A DNA stretch of 64,000 nt, taken from Streptomyces sp. P9-A2. GTDB taxonomy: Bacteria; Actinomycetota; Actinomycetes; Streptomycetales; Streptomycetaceae. Positions within the stretch are counted from its first letter, which is position 1. Each line of letters opens with the position of its first letter. The notes beneath the pieces are model-generated. The model was given only the letters and a program-made list of their open reading frames with translations, ran no database searches and was not told the origin of the DNA. The DNA is taken from the NCBI RefSeq assembly GCF_036634175.1, contig NZ_JAZIFX010000001.1, positions 7,750,001 to 7,814,000 on the forward strand. The letters are read 5' to 3'. Positions 10,716-20,278 of the stretch are shown here, in pieces. The position numbers and the translations under genes were made by a program.

Positions 10716-12434
10716 ATGACAGTGCAGACGCTGACAACCGGCGCCGGGACGGGCGCCGGCACGGAGACCGACACGGACGTGGCCGTCGTCGGCTACGGCC
10801 CGGTCGGGCAGGTACTCGCGATCCTGCTGGCCCGGCGCGGCTGGCGGGTCACCGTCGTGGAGCGCTACGCCCAGCCGTACCCCATGCCGCGGGCGGTCGG
10901 CTTCGACGACGAGGCCGCCCGCAACCTGGCGGCCGTCGGCATCGGGGCCTTCCTCGACAAGTTCGGCGAGAACTCCCGGGACTACGCCTGGCGCAACGCC
11001 GACGGCGAGACCCTGCTGCAGCTGGAGAGCGCCGTGGACGGCCACTGCGGCTGGCCGCAGGCGACGGCCATGTACCAGCCGGGCCTGGAAGCCGCCCTCA
11101 TCGAACGGGGCACCGACTTCCCCCACCTGCGCGTCGTGCGCGGGCAGGAGGTCGTCGAACTCGACGACCGCGGCGACCTGGTCGAGGTGATCTCCGAGGA
11201 CGCCGACGAGAAGGAACACACCTTCACCGCGCGGTACGTCGTCGGATGCGACGGGGCGAACAGCTTCGTCCGCGAGTCCATGGAGAGCCCTCTCACCGAC
11301 CTCGGCTTCTTCTACGACTGGCTGGTCTGCGACGTCGTACTGAACGAGCCGCGCGACTTCCGTCCCAACAACCTCCAGATCTGCGACCCGCGGCGGCCGC
11401 GGACCGCCGTGTCGGCGGGCCCCGGGCACCGCCGCTTCGAGTTCATGCGGCTGCCGGGCGAGAACATCGAGGAGCTGAGGCGCGACGACACGCACTGGCG
11501 CATGCTGGAGATGTTCGACGTGCGGCCGGACAACGCGACGCTCGACCGGCACGCCGTGTACACTTTCCAGGCCCGCTGGGCGGAGGAGTGGCGCAAGGGC
11601 CGCCTCTTGATCGCGGGCGACGCCGCACACCTCATGCCGCCCTTCGCCGGGCAGGGCATGTGCTCGGGCTTCCGCGACGTGGCCAACCTGTCGTGGAAGC
11701 TGGACCTGGTACTGCGCTCCCTCGCCGACGACTCCCTGCTCGACACCTACACCGTCGAGCGCCGGGCCCACGTGCAGAACGCCGTCACCACGTCCGTGAA
11801 ACTGGGCAAGGTCATCTGCGTGACCGACCCCGCGGCCGCCGCGGACCGGGACGCGATCATGCTCGCCGCCCGCGACCGCGAGGGCACCGCGGCCCTGCCG
11901 ATGTCGACTGCAATCCCCCTCGACGACGGACTGCTCCACTGCGCCGGGGACGGCACGCCGGCGGCGCCCGCCGGCACCCTCTTCCCGCAGACCCGGGTGG
12001 CTGGCGGCGAGAGGGAGGGCCTGTTCGACGAGATCGTCGGCCTGGGCTTCGTCCTGCTCGCCGCGGAGGACCCCGCGACGTCGCTGGACGCCCGGCACCG
12101 GGCCTTCCTCGACGGGATCGGCACCCGTTTCGCGCACGTCCTGCCCGCCGGCACGGACCCGGCCGGATCCGGACCTGGCGCCGTGGTCGACATCGAGGAC
12201 CGCTACCTGCCGTACCTCGGCGAATGCAGTGCGACGGCGGTGCTGGTGCGCCCCGACTTCACCGTCTTCGGTGCGGCCCACGGGCCCCGCGAACTGAGTG
12301 AGCTGGTCGACGAACTCGCCCACCGACTGGGGGCACCGGTCCCGGCCGCCGGCGGAGACCGCCCCCGCCCCGGTGCTTCTGTCGTCCGGAAGCACCACGA
12401 GACCCAGACATCACCACCAAACACCACTAGATAG
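10716..12434 (+). CDS. FAD-dependent aromatic hydroxylase (Rif-Orf19/MhpA type)
   Basis: Class A flavoprotein monooxygenase of 572 residues. The N-terminal Rossmann motif is VVGYGPVGQ; the second FAD motif is GDAAHLMPPFAGQGM in mid-protein, followed by a thioredoxin-like C-terminal domain as in phenol and 3-hydroxyphenylpropionate hydroxylases. In ansamycin clusters such enzymes hydroxylate or oxidise the aromatic ring (benzoquinone or naphthoquinone formation, sometimes oxidative ring opening); which of these occurs cannot be read from sequence. The start ATG is 17 bases after the amide synthase stop and preceded by GGACGGAG. The last ~25 residues are low-complexity and probably untranslated in relatives. 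It lies in the same operon as the PKS genes. Confidence 0.88.
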   Translation: MTVQTLTTGAGTGAGTETDTDVAVVGYGPVGQVLAILLARRGWRVTVVERYAQPYPMPRAVGFDDEAARNLAAVGIGAFLDKFGENSRDYAWRNADGETLLQLESAVDGHCGWPQATAMYQPGLEAALIERGTDFPHLRVVRGQEVVELDDRGDLVEVISEDADEKEHTFTARYVVGCDGANSFVRESMESPLTDLGFFYDWLVCDVVLNEPRDFRPNNLQICDPRRPRTAVSAGPGHRRFEFMRLPGENIEELRRDDTHWRMLEMFDVRPDNATLDRHAVYTFQARWAEEWRKGRLLIAGDAAHLMPPFAGQGMCSGFRDVANLSWKLDLVLRSLADDSLLDTYTVERRAHVQNAVTTSVKLGKVICVTDPAAAADRDAIMLAARDREGTAALPMSTAIPLDDGLLHCAGDGTPAAPAGTLFPQTRVAGGEREGLFDEIVGLGFVLLAAEDPATSLDARHRAFLDGIGTRFAHVLPAGTDPAGSGPGAVVDIEDRYLPYLGECSATAVLVRPDFTVFGAAHGPRELSELVDELAHRLGAPVPAAGGDRPRPGASVVRKHHETQTSPPNTTR

Positions 12435-12438
12435 GACC

Positions 12439-13395
12439 ATGCGCATGGGTGTCCGCGAAGACATGTACGGCCTGTTCACCAGTGTCAACGAGATCAACCT
12501 ATCCGACGATCAGAAGGGTCAGAGTGCCAAGGAGGGCACGCACAAGAAGAACATCTCCACCAGCTACGACCTGCAGGCCCGGATGTCCAAGAAGGGCATC
12601 CTGTGGAACTGGGGCTACCACGACGAGCAGAACGCCGAGGAGATCAGCACCCGCATACCCGGCTTCCTCGACTACGACACGGACGGCTACTCCGAGGAGC
12701 TGTACTTCGCCGCGCTGCGGGAGGTGCCGTTCGACCTGGACGACTACGCGGACAAGTTCGTCCTCGAGGTCGGCTGCGGACTGGGCGAGGGCCTGAACTT
12801 CCTCTCCCGCGTCGTCGACGCCAAGCGCATGGTCGGTCTCGACCTGTCGGACGAGGCCATCAAGCGCGCCAACGCCTCGCTCAGCCGCGCCGGACTGAGC
12901 TACGTCCAGGGCGACGCGGAGAACCTGCCGTTCGAGGACGGCGAGGTGGACGTCCTCGTGAACATCGAGAGCGCCCACAACTACCCGAGCCTGGAGAAGT
13001 TCCTGGAGGAGGTGGCACGGGTACTCAGGCCAGGCGGCTACTTCACGCACGTCGACCTCTACACCACCCAGCGTCACACCTTCCTGAAGGAGCTCCAGGA
13101 CAAGGACCTCGGTCTGGAGTGGGTGCTCGACCGCGACATCTCGGCCCAGGTGCAGGCCGCGATCCACGGACGGTTGTCCCCCGAGGGCTCCTTCCACAAG
13201 GCGCTGCGCGAGCAGCGGGTCGGTGCCATCCAGCGGCACATGGCCAAGCGGGTCGGCCCGGAAGCCGTGGGCGGCTCCTTCGCCGGCTACACCGACAGTG
13301 GCTCCACCAAGCTGCTGAAGCGGGTGGGTGTGCTGCCGTCGCAGTTCATGCCGCCGGTCGACAGCTACCGGCTCTACGTGGCCAAGAAGATCTGA
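12439..13395 (+). CDS. SAM-dependent methyltransferase
   Basis: Class I methyltransferase of 318 residues, probably an O-methyltransferase tailoring the macrolactam. Motif I is VLEVGCGLGEG, followed by an acidic residue ending beta-2 (GLDLS) and a post-motif region VLVNIESAHNYPS. The pattern resembles the O-methyltransferases of ansamycin clusters and mycobacterial phenolphthiocerol methyltransferases. The start ATG is 4 bases after the hydroxylase stop; an in-frame ATG two codons later is also possible. The substrate position cannot be told from sequence. Confidence 0.85.
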   Translation: MRMGVREDMYGLFTSVNEINLSDDQKGQSAKEGTHKKNISTSYDLQARMSKKGILWNWGYHDEQNAEEISTRIPGFLDYDTDGYSEELYFAALREVPFDLDDYADKFVLEVGCGLGEGLNFLSRVVDAKRMVGLDLSDEAIKRANASLSRAGLSYVQGDAENLPFEDGEVDVLVNIESAHNYPSLEKFLEEVARVLRPGGYFTHVDLYTTQRHTFLKELQDKDLGLEWVLDRDISAQVQAAIHGRLSPEGSFHKALREQRVGAIQRHMAKRVGPEAVGGSFAGYTDSGSTKLLKRVGVLPSQFMPPVDSYRLYVAKKI

Positions 13396-13457
13396 CCCGT
13401 CACCGACCGAGCCACCCGCACCCGCCGCCCCGTGACCGCCCAGCCCGAGGAAGACCC

Positions 13458-14294
13458 ATGACGACCGTAGCCACCCCGCCCCCGGGGCCCATCACCGGGA
13501 ACACCCGTCTGTACGCCGTCCTGGGCGACCCGGTCACGCAGGTCCAGTCACCCGGGCTGCTCAACCCGGTCTTCGCCGAGCTGGGCATCGACGCGGTACT
13601 GGTGCCCGTGCACGCGCGGGGCGCGGACCTCGAGTCCGTGGTCCGCGGCCTGCAACGGGTGGGCAACCTCGACGGTCTGTTCGCCACCGTGCCGCACAAG
13701 GCGGCCGTCGCCGGCCTGGCCGACCGCCGCAGTCGCACGGTGGAGATCACCGGAAGCGCGAACGCCCTGCGGCGCGAGGCCGACGGGACCTGGCTCGCCG
13801 AGAATTTCGACGGCTCGGGGTTCGTGGCGGGCCTGACCGGGGCCGGTCACGACCCGCGGGGCCGGCGGGTGTCGATGGCGGGCGCCGGGGGAGCGGGCAG
13901 CGCCATCGCGGCGGCGCTGCTCACCGCGGGTGCGGCGAACCTGTCGGTCTTCGACCCCGACGCGTCCCGGCTGGCCGAGCTCGTCGACCGGTTGGCCCGG
14001 CACTGGCCGGGGCGTGTCAGCGCGGTTCCCGAACTGCCGCTGTACGAGAGCGACATCGCCGTCAACGCCACCCCGCTCGGCCTGCGTGCCGGTGACCCGC
14101 TGCCGTTCCAGCCCGGCGATCTGCCGCCCGGCGGTGTGGTGGCGGACATCATCATGAAGCCGAAGGAGACCCCTCTCCTGATGGAGGCGGCGGCGCGGGG
14201 CCACCGGGTGCACCACGGAATGCACATGCTCGCCGGCCAGGTGGACTCCTACCGTGCGTTCTTCGGACTCGGCGTTCCCCGGACCGCCGGCTGA
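13458..14294 (+). CDS. Shikimate/aminoquinate dehydrogenase-like protein (RifI type)
   Basis: 278 residues with the two-domain layout of shikimate dehydrogenases: N-terminal substrate domain with SPGLLNP and the catalytic-lysine motif TVPHK, the Asp motif as ENFDGSGF (Phe where most have Thr), and a nucleotide loop GAGGAGSA. In ansamycin clusters a relative (RifI) is placed in the aminoshikimate route to 3-amino-5-hydroxybenzoate, so this may be an aminoquinate/aminoshikimate oxidoreductase. The SPGLLN and NFD variants of the usual SxSP and NTD motifs argue for a substrate other than plain shikimate. It ends 23 bases before a strong hairpin, so it is probably the last gene of the PKS transcript. 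Confidence 0.82.
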   Translation: MTTVATPPPGPITGNTRLYAVLGDPVTQVQSPGLLNPVFAELGIDAVLVPVHARGADLESVVRGLQRVGNLDGLFATVPHKAAVAGLADRRSRTVEITGSANALRREADGTWLAENFDGSGFVAGLTGAGHDPRGRRVSMAGAGGAGSAIAAALLTAGAANLSVFDPDASRLAELVDRLARHWPGRVSAVPELPLYESDIAVNATPLGLRAGDPLPFQPGDLPPGGVVADIIMKPKETPLLMEAAARGHRVHHGMHMLAGQVDSYRAFFGLGVPRTAG

Positions 14295-14317
14295 CCGGCG
14301 GACGCGGCGCGGAACCG

Positions 14318-14340
14318 GCACGGGACACGCCGTCCCGTGC
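14318..14340 (+). terminator. Hairpin after the shikimate-dehydrogenase-like gene
   Basis: Perfect 9-bp inverted repeat GCACGGGAC / GTCCCGTGC with a 5-base loop, no U-tract, as is usual in Streptomyces. A second smaller hairpin (GGCCG, loop GAAA, CGGCC) follows near 14353. They separate the PKS operon from the nitroreductase gene. Confidence 0.6.
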
Positions 14341-14514
14341 GTTGCGCGAATTGGCCGGAAACGGCCGCTGCTGCCGTTATTCACAGCTTCGCAGTAGATG
14401 AGGGAACCGTTCTCGGATAGCCTGCCGATCACGCAGAGGAAGGCCACCGGAACCATTTTTCGGGGTGGCCCTCCCATTCATTCGACCCGTTCATTAACAC
14501 CAAGGAATTCTGAT

Positions 14515-15108
14515 ATGACTCTCGCCCTCGACCCCGCGGCGCAGGACCTGCTCTTCCGGGAGGCCCGCACGGCCAACACGTTCACCGACGAGCCGGTCAG
14601 CGATGAGCAGGTCCAGGCCGTATACGGCCTGGTCAAGTACGCTCCCACCTCGATGAACCAGCAGCCGCTGCGCATCGTCCTGGTCCGTTCGCACGAGGCT
14701 CGCCAGCGCCTGGTCCGGCACCTCGCGGAAGGCAACAACAAGAAGGCCGAGACGGCTCCGCTGGTCGCGATTCTCGCCGCGGACAACGAGTTCCACGAAG
14801 AGCTCCCGGAGCAGTTCCCGCATTTCCCCCAGCTCAAGGACCTCGTGTTTTCGGACCGGGCCGTGCGGGAGCAGTCCGCGAAATTCAACGCCTCCCTGCA
14901 GGTGGGCTATTTCATTCTCGGTGTCCGGGCCGCGGGGCTGGCCGCCGGGCCCATGACCGGGTTCGACGCCGACGGCATCAACAACGAGTTCTTCTCCGAC
15001 GGCGAGCACTCGGTCCTCGCCGTGGTCAACATGGGCAAGCCGGGCGAGAACGCGTGGTTCGACCGTTCCCCCCGCCTCGCCTACGACCAGGTGGTCACCA
15101 CCGTCTGA
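14515..15108 (+). CDS. Nitroreductase family protein (RutE/malonic semialdehyde reductase-like)
   Basis: FMN-dependent NAD(P)H oxidoreductase, 197 residues, of the compact subgroup that includes RutE. Visible family features are the N-terminal phosphate-binding arginine region ([10 protein letters not shown]), the [14 protein letters not shown] loop that contacts FMN, and the C-terminal glycine-rich [21 protein letters not shown] lies upstream of the ATG. It has its own 220-base upstream region and so may be transcribed separately from the PKS operon. Role in the polyketide pathway is open: reduction of an enal, a quinone or a malonic semialdehyde unit are all possible. It ends just before the truncated PKS module. 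Confidence 0.82.
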   Translation: MTLALDPAAQDLLFREARTANTFTDEPVSDEQVQAVYGLVKYAPTSMNQQPLRIVLVRSHEARQRLVRHLAEGNNKKAETAPLVAILAADNEFHEELPEQFPHFPQLKDLVFSDRAVREQSAKFNASLQVGYFILGVRAAGLAAGPMTGFDADGINNEFFSDGEHSVLAVVNMGKPGENAWFDRSPRLAYDQVVTTV

Positions 15109-15261
15109 CACCACTGGCCGGCCGTGCGGTTGCCCCGTACGGCCGGACCGGCCCACCGCTCACCCCCGCGGGTGCGGGGAGCAGGACTTCGACGACCACG
15201 TCGTCGAGAAGGTCACGGGACCATCCGTTCCCGCTCGGAGAGCCGTCTGACCCGGGCGGCC

Positions 15262-18041
15262 CCGCGCTCCTCGACTCCGCGCTGCACGCCATCGGCCTGG
15301 GCGCCTTCGTGACCGACACCGAGCGGCTGCAGCTGCCGTACTCCTGGCGCGGGGTGCGGCTGCACAGCAGCGGCGCGTCGGTGCTGCGCGGGCGGCTCGC
15401 CCCGGCGGGCGTGTCCGGCGTCGCGATCACCCTGACCGACGGCACGGGCGCCCCCGTCGCCTCGGTGGACGAGCTGTCACTGCGGCCCTTCGCGGTGGAC
15501 GGCCTGGCCGGCGACCACCTCGACTCGCTGTTCCAGGTCGACTGGACCCAGCTGCGCCCCGCCGACTCGCCGTCAGCGAGCTGGGCCGTGCTGGGGGAGG
15601 TGACGGGTCGGGCGGAGATCTCCGAGACGGTCCGTGCCCACCCGGATCTGGCCGCGCTGGCCGAGGACGAGGTGCCGGACCTCGTGTTCGCCCCCGTCCC
15701 CCCGGCCGCGAGCCCCGCCGCGGTGACGCGCCGGGCCCTGACCCTGGTGTGTTCCTGGCTCGCCGACGACCGGTTCGCCTCGGCACAGCTGGTCTTCGTC
15801 ACCAGCGGCGCTGTGGCGGCAGGACCCGACGAGGACGTCCCTGACCTGACCGGCGCCCCGGTGTGGGGCCTGGTACGCGCGGCGCAGTCCGAGCACCCCG
15901 GCCGGTTCGTGCTCCTCGACACCGACGCGGGCACCGGCACCGACACCGGCACAGATGGCGGCATCGACTGGGCGGGGGCCGCGGCGCACACCCTGTCCGG
16001 CGCCGTCGCCACCGGTGAACCCCAACTGGCGCTGCGCGCCGGACACCTGCTCATCCCACGGCTCGTACGGGCCCGTCCCGGGGCGGGGGAGAGGCCCGAT
16101 TTCGGCACCGGCCCCGTCCTGGTGACCGGTGCGAGCGGCACGCTCGGCGGCCTGGTGGCACGGCACCTGGTCGCCGAGCACAGGGTGCGACACCTCGTCC
16201 TCGTCAGCAGGCGCGGCCAGGTCGGCGCGCTGCACGAGGAACTGACCGGCTTCGGCGCCCGAGTCGACGCGGTCGCCTGCGACGTGGCCGACCGGGACGC
16301 GGTCGCGGCCCTGCTCGCCGAGCACCCCGTGACGGCCGTCGTGCACGCGGCGGGCGTCCTGGACGACGGCGTGATCGAGTCACTGACCCCGGAGCGCGTC
16401 GACACCGTCTTCCGGCCCAAGGCCGACGCGGCCTGGCACCTGCACGAGCTGACCCGCGGCCTCGGCCTCTCCGCGTGCGTGCTGTTCTCCTCGGCGGCGG
16501 GCATCCTCAGCAGCCCCGGCCAGGGCAACTATGCCGCGGCCAACGCCTTCGTCGACGCCCTCGCCCACCACCGCAGGGCCGCAGGCCTCCCCGCGACGTC
16601 GCTGGCATGGGGCCTGTGGGAGACGGCCAGCGCCATGACCGGCGACATGGCGGAGACCGATGTGGCGCGGCTGTCCCGCTCCGGGGTCGTGGGCCTGTCC
16701 CAGGAGCAGGGCCTGGCACTGTTCGACCTCGGATGCGCGGCCGACGACGCCGTCCTCGTGCCGGTACGGCTCGACCTCGGCGCCCTGCGCGGCGGACCCG
16801 ACGAGGTGCCCCCGCTGCTGCGCGGCCTGGTGCGCCCGCGGGCCGCCAAGGCGGCCGCGGTGAGCGAGGAGCCGCTGGCGCGGCGGCTCGCCGGGCTGAC
16901 GGAGAAGGAACAGGAAGAGGAACTCCTGCTGTTCGTCAGGGACCAGACGGCGGCCGTACTGGGCTACGCGCCGGAGGAACTCGACGTCTCCGGCGTCCTG
17001 GCCCAGCTGGGCCAGGACTCCCTGACCGCGCTGCAACTGCGCAACCGCCTCGCCGGCGCGAGCAGGCTCCGCCTGCCCGCCACCGTCGTCTTCGACCAGC
17101 CGACAGGCCCGGCGCTCGCGGCCTACCTGAGGCGCGAACTCGCCGCGGGAGCCGGTGCGGGAACCCGGGAGGAGACCCCTGCCGCGAGCACCGGCCTGGC
17201 GGTGGAGGACACGCTCATCGGCCTGTACCGGCAGGCCTGTGAACTGGGCCTGTACGACCAGGGCTGGCAGATGGTCAACGCTGCCGCGCTGGTGCGGCCG
17301 GTGTTCGAGAAGCCGGAGGAGGTGCCCGCGCTGCCGCCGGTCACACTGGCGACGGGGCCAGGGACTCCGCTGCTCTGCTTCCCGCCGTCGATGGCGCCCT
17401 CAGGGCCGCACTACTTCGGCCGCTTCGCCCCCGTGTTCGCGGGCGAGCGGGATGTGACCGTGCTGCCCCACCCCGGCTTCGCGCCGAGGGAGAGGCTGCC
17501 CGCGACCAGGGACGCGGTCGTGGAATTCCAGGCCGAAGCCGTCAAGCGGCAGGCAGGGGACCGGCCGTTCGTGCTGCTCGGCTACTCGTCGGGCGGCTGG
17601 ATGGCCAACGCGGTCGCCGCCTGGCTCGAACGACAGGGCAACGCACCGAAGGCGGTGGTGCTCCTGGACACGTACACCGCCACGACCTCGTTCGAGGACC
17701 GCCTGGAGGAGGCGCTGAGGCGGCGCGCGGCCAACAGCGACGCGTTCGAGCTGATGACCGGAGCGCAACTGACCGGCCAGGTAGGCTACTTGCGCGTCTT
17801 CGACGACTGGAAGCCCGAACCGATCGACACCCCGACGCTGTACGTGCACGCCACCTTCCCGCCGGGGGAGACGCAGGCACCGCAGACCGAGGACGACTGG
17901 TGCCCGCAGTGGCCCCTGCCGCACGAGAGCGCCGACGTCCCCGGCGACCACTTCACCATCATGGACGTGCACTCGGAGTCGACGGCACGCGCCGTGCGGA
18001 CCTGGCTGGCCGACGCCCCGATCACGGAGAACTCCCCCTGA
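15262..18041 (+). pseudogene. 5'-truncated PKS module: DH C-terminus, KR, ACP, thioesterase
   Basis: Recognisable homology begins at [10 protein letters not shown], the catalytic-Asp end of a DH domain; KS, AT and most of DH are absent. The frame is open back to 15054, inside the nitroreductase gene, so there is no convincing start. After the DH end come a B-type KR ([23 protein letters not shown]), an ACP (GQDSL) and a type I thioesterase with GYSSGG near 17580 and GDHFTIM near 17945. The ACP and TE look intact, so a KR-ACP-TE protein could still be made from an internal start, but without KS and AT it cannot extend a chain. A TE releases by hydrolysis or lactonisation, unlike the amide synthase upstream; this looks like the tail of a second PKS joined here by deletion. 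Confidence 0.82.
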
Positions 18042-18125
18042 GCGAACGAGCCCTGGGCGCGACGCGACAGCGGCACGCACGAGTATGAACGAGTACGGAC
18101 ACCCACAGCAGAACGGACGATCAAC

Positions 18126-18884
18126 ATGACTGTCACCGACGGCAGGGACCTCTGGCTCCGCCGGTTCCACCCGGCACCGGACGCCCCGGTCCGACTGGTG
18201 TGCTTCCCCCACGCGGGTGGCTCTGCGACCTTCTACTTCCCCGTCTCGGCCGCCCTCCAGGGCGACAGCGACGTGACGGCCCTGCAGTACCCCGGCCGCC
18301 AGGACCGCAGGTCGGAGCCGAACGTGGACGACATCGGGGCACTGGCCGACCGCATCGCGCCCGTGGTGGCACCGCTGTTCGACCGGCCCGTCGTGTTCTT
18401 CGGGCACAGCATGGGCGCGATCATCGCGTTCGAGGTGGCGCGCAGGCTCGAGGTGCAGGGCCACACGCCCGCGATGCTGTTTGCCTCCGGCAGGCGCGCA
18501 CCCTCGACGCGACGCGAGGAGAACGTCCACCAGCGCGACGACGACGGGATCGTGGCCGAGATGAAGGCCATGAGCGGCACCGACGCGCAGGTGCTCGGCG
18601 ACGAGGAACTGCTGCGGATGGTGCTGCCCGCCATCCGCAGCGACTACCGGGCCATCGAGACGTACGGCCCGGTCGACGCGGCCGTCGGCTGCCCGATCAC
18701 CGCACTGGTGGGTGACGACGACCCCAAGACGACGGTGCCGGAGGCGGAGGCGTGGCGCGCCCACACGACGGCCGCCTTCGACATCCGGACCTACCACGGG
18801 GGCCACTTCTACCTCAGTCCGCGCGCGGCAGAGGTGATCGCGCTGATACGTCAGACGCTGCGCGGTACCGCAGCGGTCGGATAG
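18126..18884 (+). CDS. Type II (editing) thioesterase
   Basis: Stand-alone alpha/beta hydrolase of 252 residues that clears misacylated carrier proteins in PKS/NRPS lines. It opens with RLVCFPHAGGSATFY, the family signature, has the nucleophile Ser95 in GHSMGA and His227 in YHGGHFYL. It starts 84 bases after the truncated PKS module and probably belonged to that module's operon. It could serve the ansamycin-type PKS as well. It is followed by a strong hairpin and a convergent regulator remnant. Confidence 0.9.
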   Translation: MTVTDGRDLWLRRFHPAPDAPVRLVCFPHAGGSATFYFPVSAALQGDSDVTALQYPGRQDRRSEPNVDDIGALADRIAPVVAPLFDRPVVFFGHSMGAIIAFEVARRLEVQGHTPAMLFASGRRAPSTRREENVHQRDDDGIVAEMKAMSGTDAQVLGDEELLRMVLPAIRSDYRAIETYGPVDAAVGCPITALVGDDDPKTTVPEAEAWRAHTTAAFDIRTYHGGHFYLSPRAAEVIALIRQTLRGTAAVG

Positions 18885-18908
18885 GAGCCGGACAGGACAC
18901 GCGCAGAC

Positions 18909-18940
18909 GGGGGTCGGCCGGGAAAGGCCGGCCGGCCCCC
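18909..18940. terminator. Bidirectional hairpin between convergent genes
   Basis: GGGGGTCGGCC pairs with GGCCGGCCCCC with a single G-T wobble and a GAAA-containing loop. It sits in the 75 bases between the type II thioesterase stop and the end of the leftward luxR-type gene, as expected for a shared terminator. Confidence 0.65.
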
Positions 18941-18959
18941 GTACCGTCCCGGGCGGGAC

Positions 18960-19454
18960 TCAGATGTAACCCGCTCGCACCGCGTAGGCCACCGCGTGGG
19001 TGCGGTTGCGCAGGTGCAGGCGGGAGGTCGGATTCTGCAGGACGTTCTTGACCGTCCGTTCGGTGTGGCCGAGCTCGAGCGCTGTCTGCCCGGTGTCCAG
19101 CCCTTCCGCCACCAACTGGAGGACTTCGACCTCACGCGGCGTCATGCCCATCGTGGGGAGTCCGGCGGGGCCGGGTGTGCTGCTCTTGAGCTGTCCCGTC
19201 AGGGTGAGGAAGGTGCCGAGCAGATCGGCCGGGAGGTCACCCTCACCGGGGTGGGCCGCGAGTATGGCCCGCAGTAATCGCGCCGGCGTGGCCTCGCACC
19301 GGCACACGATCGAGGTGACCCCGCATCCGGCGACAACCAGAAGGTCGGCCTACCGCATCCGGTCCACCACCAGGACCGCCCGTACGCCCTTGCCGTCCAG
19401 AGGGTCTGTGTAGCGAACGGCCCTGTCACACGTTCGGTGGTGACGGAGAGTCAT
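18960..19454 (-). pseudogene. LuxR-family regulator broken by an internal stop
   Basis: The last ~65 residues form a clear LuxR/NarL helix-turn-helix (MTPREVEVLQLVAEGL, then TERTVKNVLQNP and RNRTHAVAYAVRAG). Read leftwards from ATG 19454, the frame reaches a TAG at 19352-19350 in the sequence VVDRMR-stop-ADLLVV, and then continues open to the end. No base shift is needed, so it is a nonsense change. The upstream part is too short for a full receiver domain. An internal start after the stop could still give a short HTH protein. It may have been a pathway regulator of the neighbouring PKS genes. Confidence 0.75.
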
Positions 19455-19651
19455 AAAGGCGACGGGCAAGCCATCGGTCACAAACCCGCAAGCCTACGCC
19501 CCCGCAGCCGGCCTCCTCTGGGATCGACCGATCGACTTGGCTTCCGGTCGTGAGAGTTCGACGCGACAAGGCCGTTGACTCGGTGCGATGTTGCCCGCCT
19601 CAAAACATCCAGGTCGGAACGTCAGCAACACTCCCCGCGAGGTAGAGATGC

Positions 19652-19980
19652 TCAACGTTCACAATCCGTCACCACCGAATGTGAGACAGGGCCGTAAAAG
19701 CGGTGGATGTCGGCCACTCGCACGTTCAGAAAGCTGGAGGCGGTGTGGGGGTCGTTTGGTGGGCGCAATACGACGTCGGGCTTGTCGTCGGTGGGGCCGT
19801 CACCGGGGTTCATGATGATCCAGCCGTTGGCGACCTTGACGATGCAGGGGTTCTCGTCCAGCACCACCGTTCCCCCAGCACGTCGGCGTAGAACGCCCGG
19901 GAGCGCGGCACATCGGAGACGGTGAGGAAGTGTGTGAGCACCAGGCCCTCGATCGGCGCAGGGAGATCATCCGGATTCAT
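19652..19980 (-). pseudogene. Truncated, frameshifted VOC (glyoxalase-like) gene
   Basis: The ATG at 19980 opens with a typical VOC start (LTHFLTVSDVPRSRAFYADVLG). The frame is lost near 19875 in a run of five G; adding one G restores VVLDENPCIVKVANGWIIMN. The following ~40 residues are VOC-like (FLNVRVADI) and then the sequence becomes unrelated. The gene is therefore both frameshifted and cut short at its 3' end. Function of the ancestor (dioxygenase, lyase or resistance protein) cannot be told. Confidence 0.7.
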
Positions 19981-20159
19981 CTTCTGCTCCCGCTCGGGAT
20001 CGGCGGCGAGGCAGGCCGCGCGGCGGACCGGAGCCGCGCCGGGCAACCGCTGGTCGCGGGTACACTCCCCGCCGGTGTGTAGTCGGTCATGTACCAAGAG
20101 TAGGACCCGGCCGACCGGACGGCGCCCGCACGCCGGCCCCGCCTCCTTCCCGCTCCCAG

Positions 20160-20222
20160 CGGCGGCACAGCAGCCTCGGCTACCGCACTTCCGCCGACTA
20201 CGAGGCCGCCCTCGCGGTCTGA
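20160..20222 (+). pseudogene. C-terminal scrap of an IS3-family transposase
   Basis: The 20 codons before TGA 20220 read RRHSSLGYRTSADYEAALAV, the conserved end of IS3-family orfB products. Nothing of the remaining transposase is recognisable upstream. It is on the opposite strand to the larger IS3 element that begins 25 bases later and so is a different, older insertion. Confidence 0.65.
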
Positions 20223-20278
20223 CCACCACACCGACGGTGTCCGGCAGGGGCTTGACCCCGGATCGTGGACACCGTTTG

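Noticed and set aside
20247..20259. GGGGCTTGACCCC as a small terminator hairpin
   Set aside because: It is the outer part of the IS3 terminal repeat, found at the mirror-image end of the element as well, so element identity explains it.
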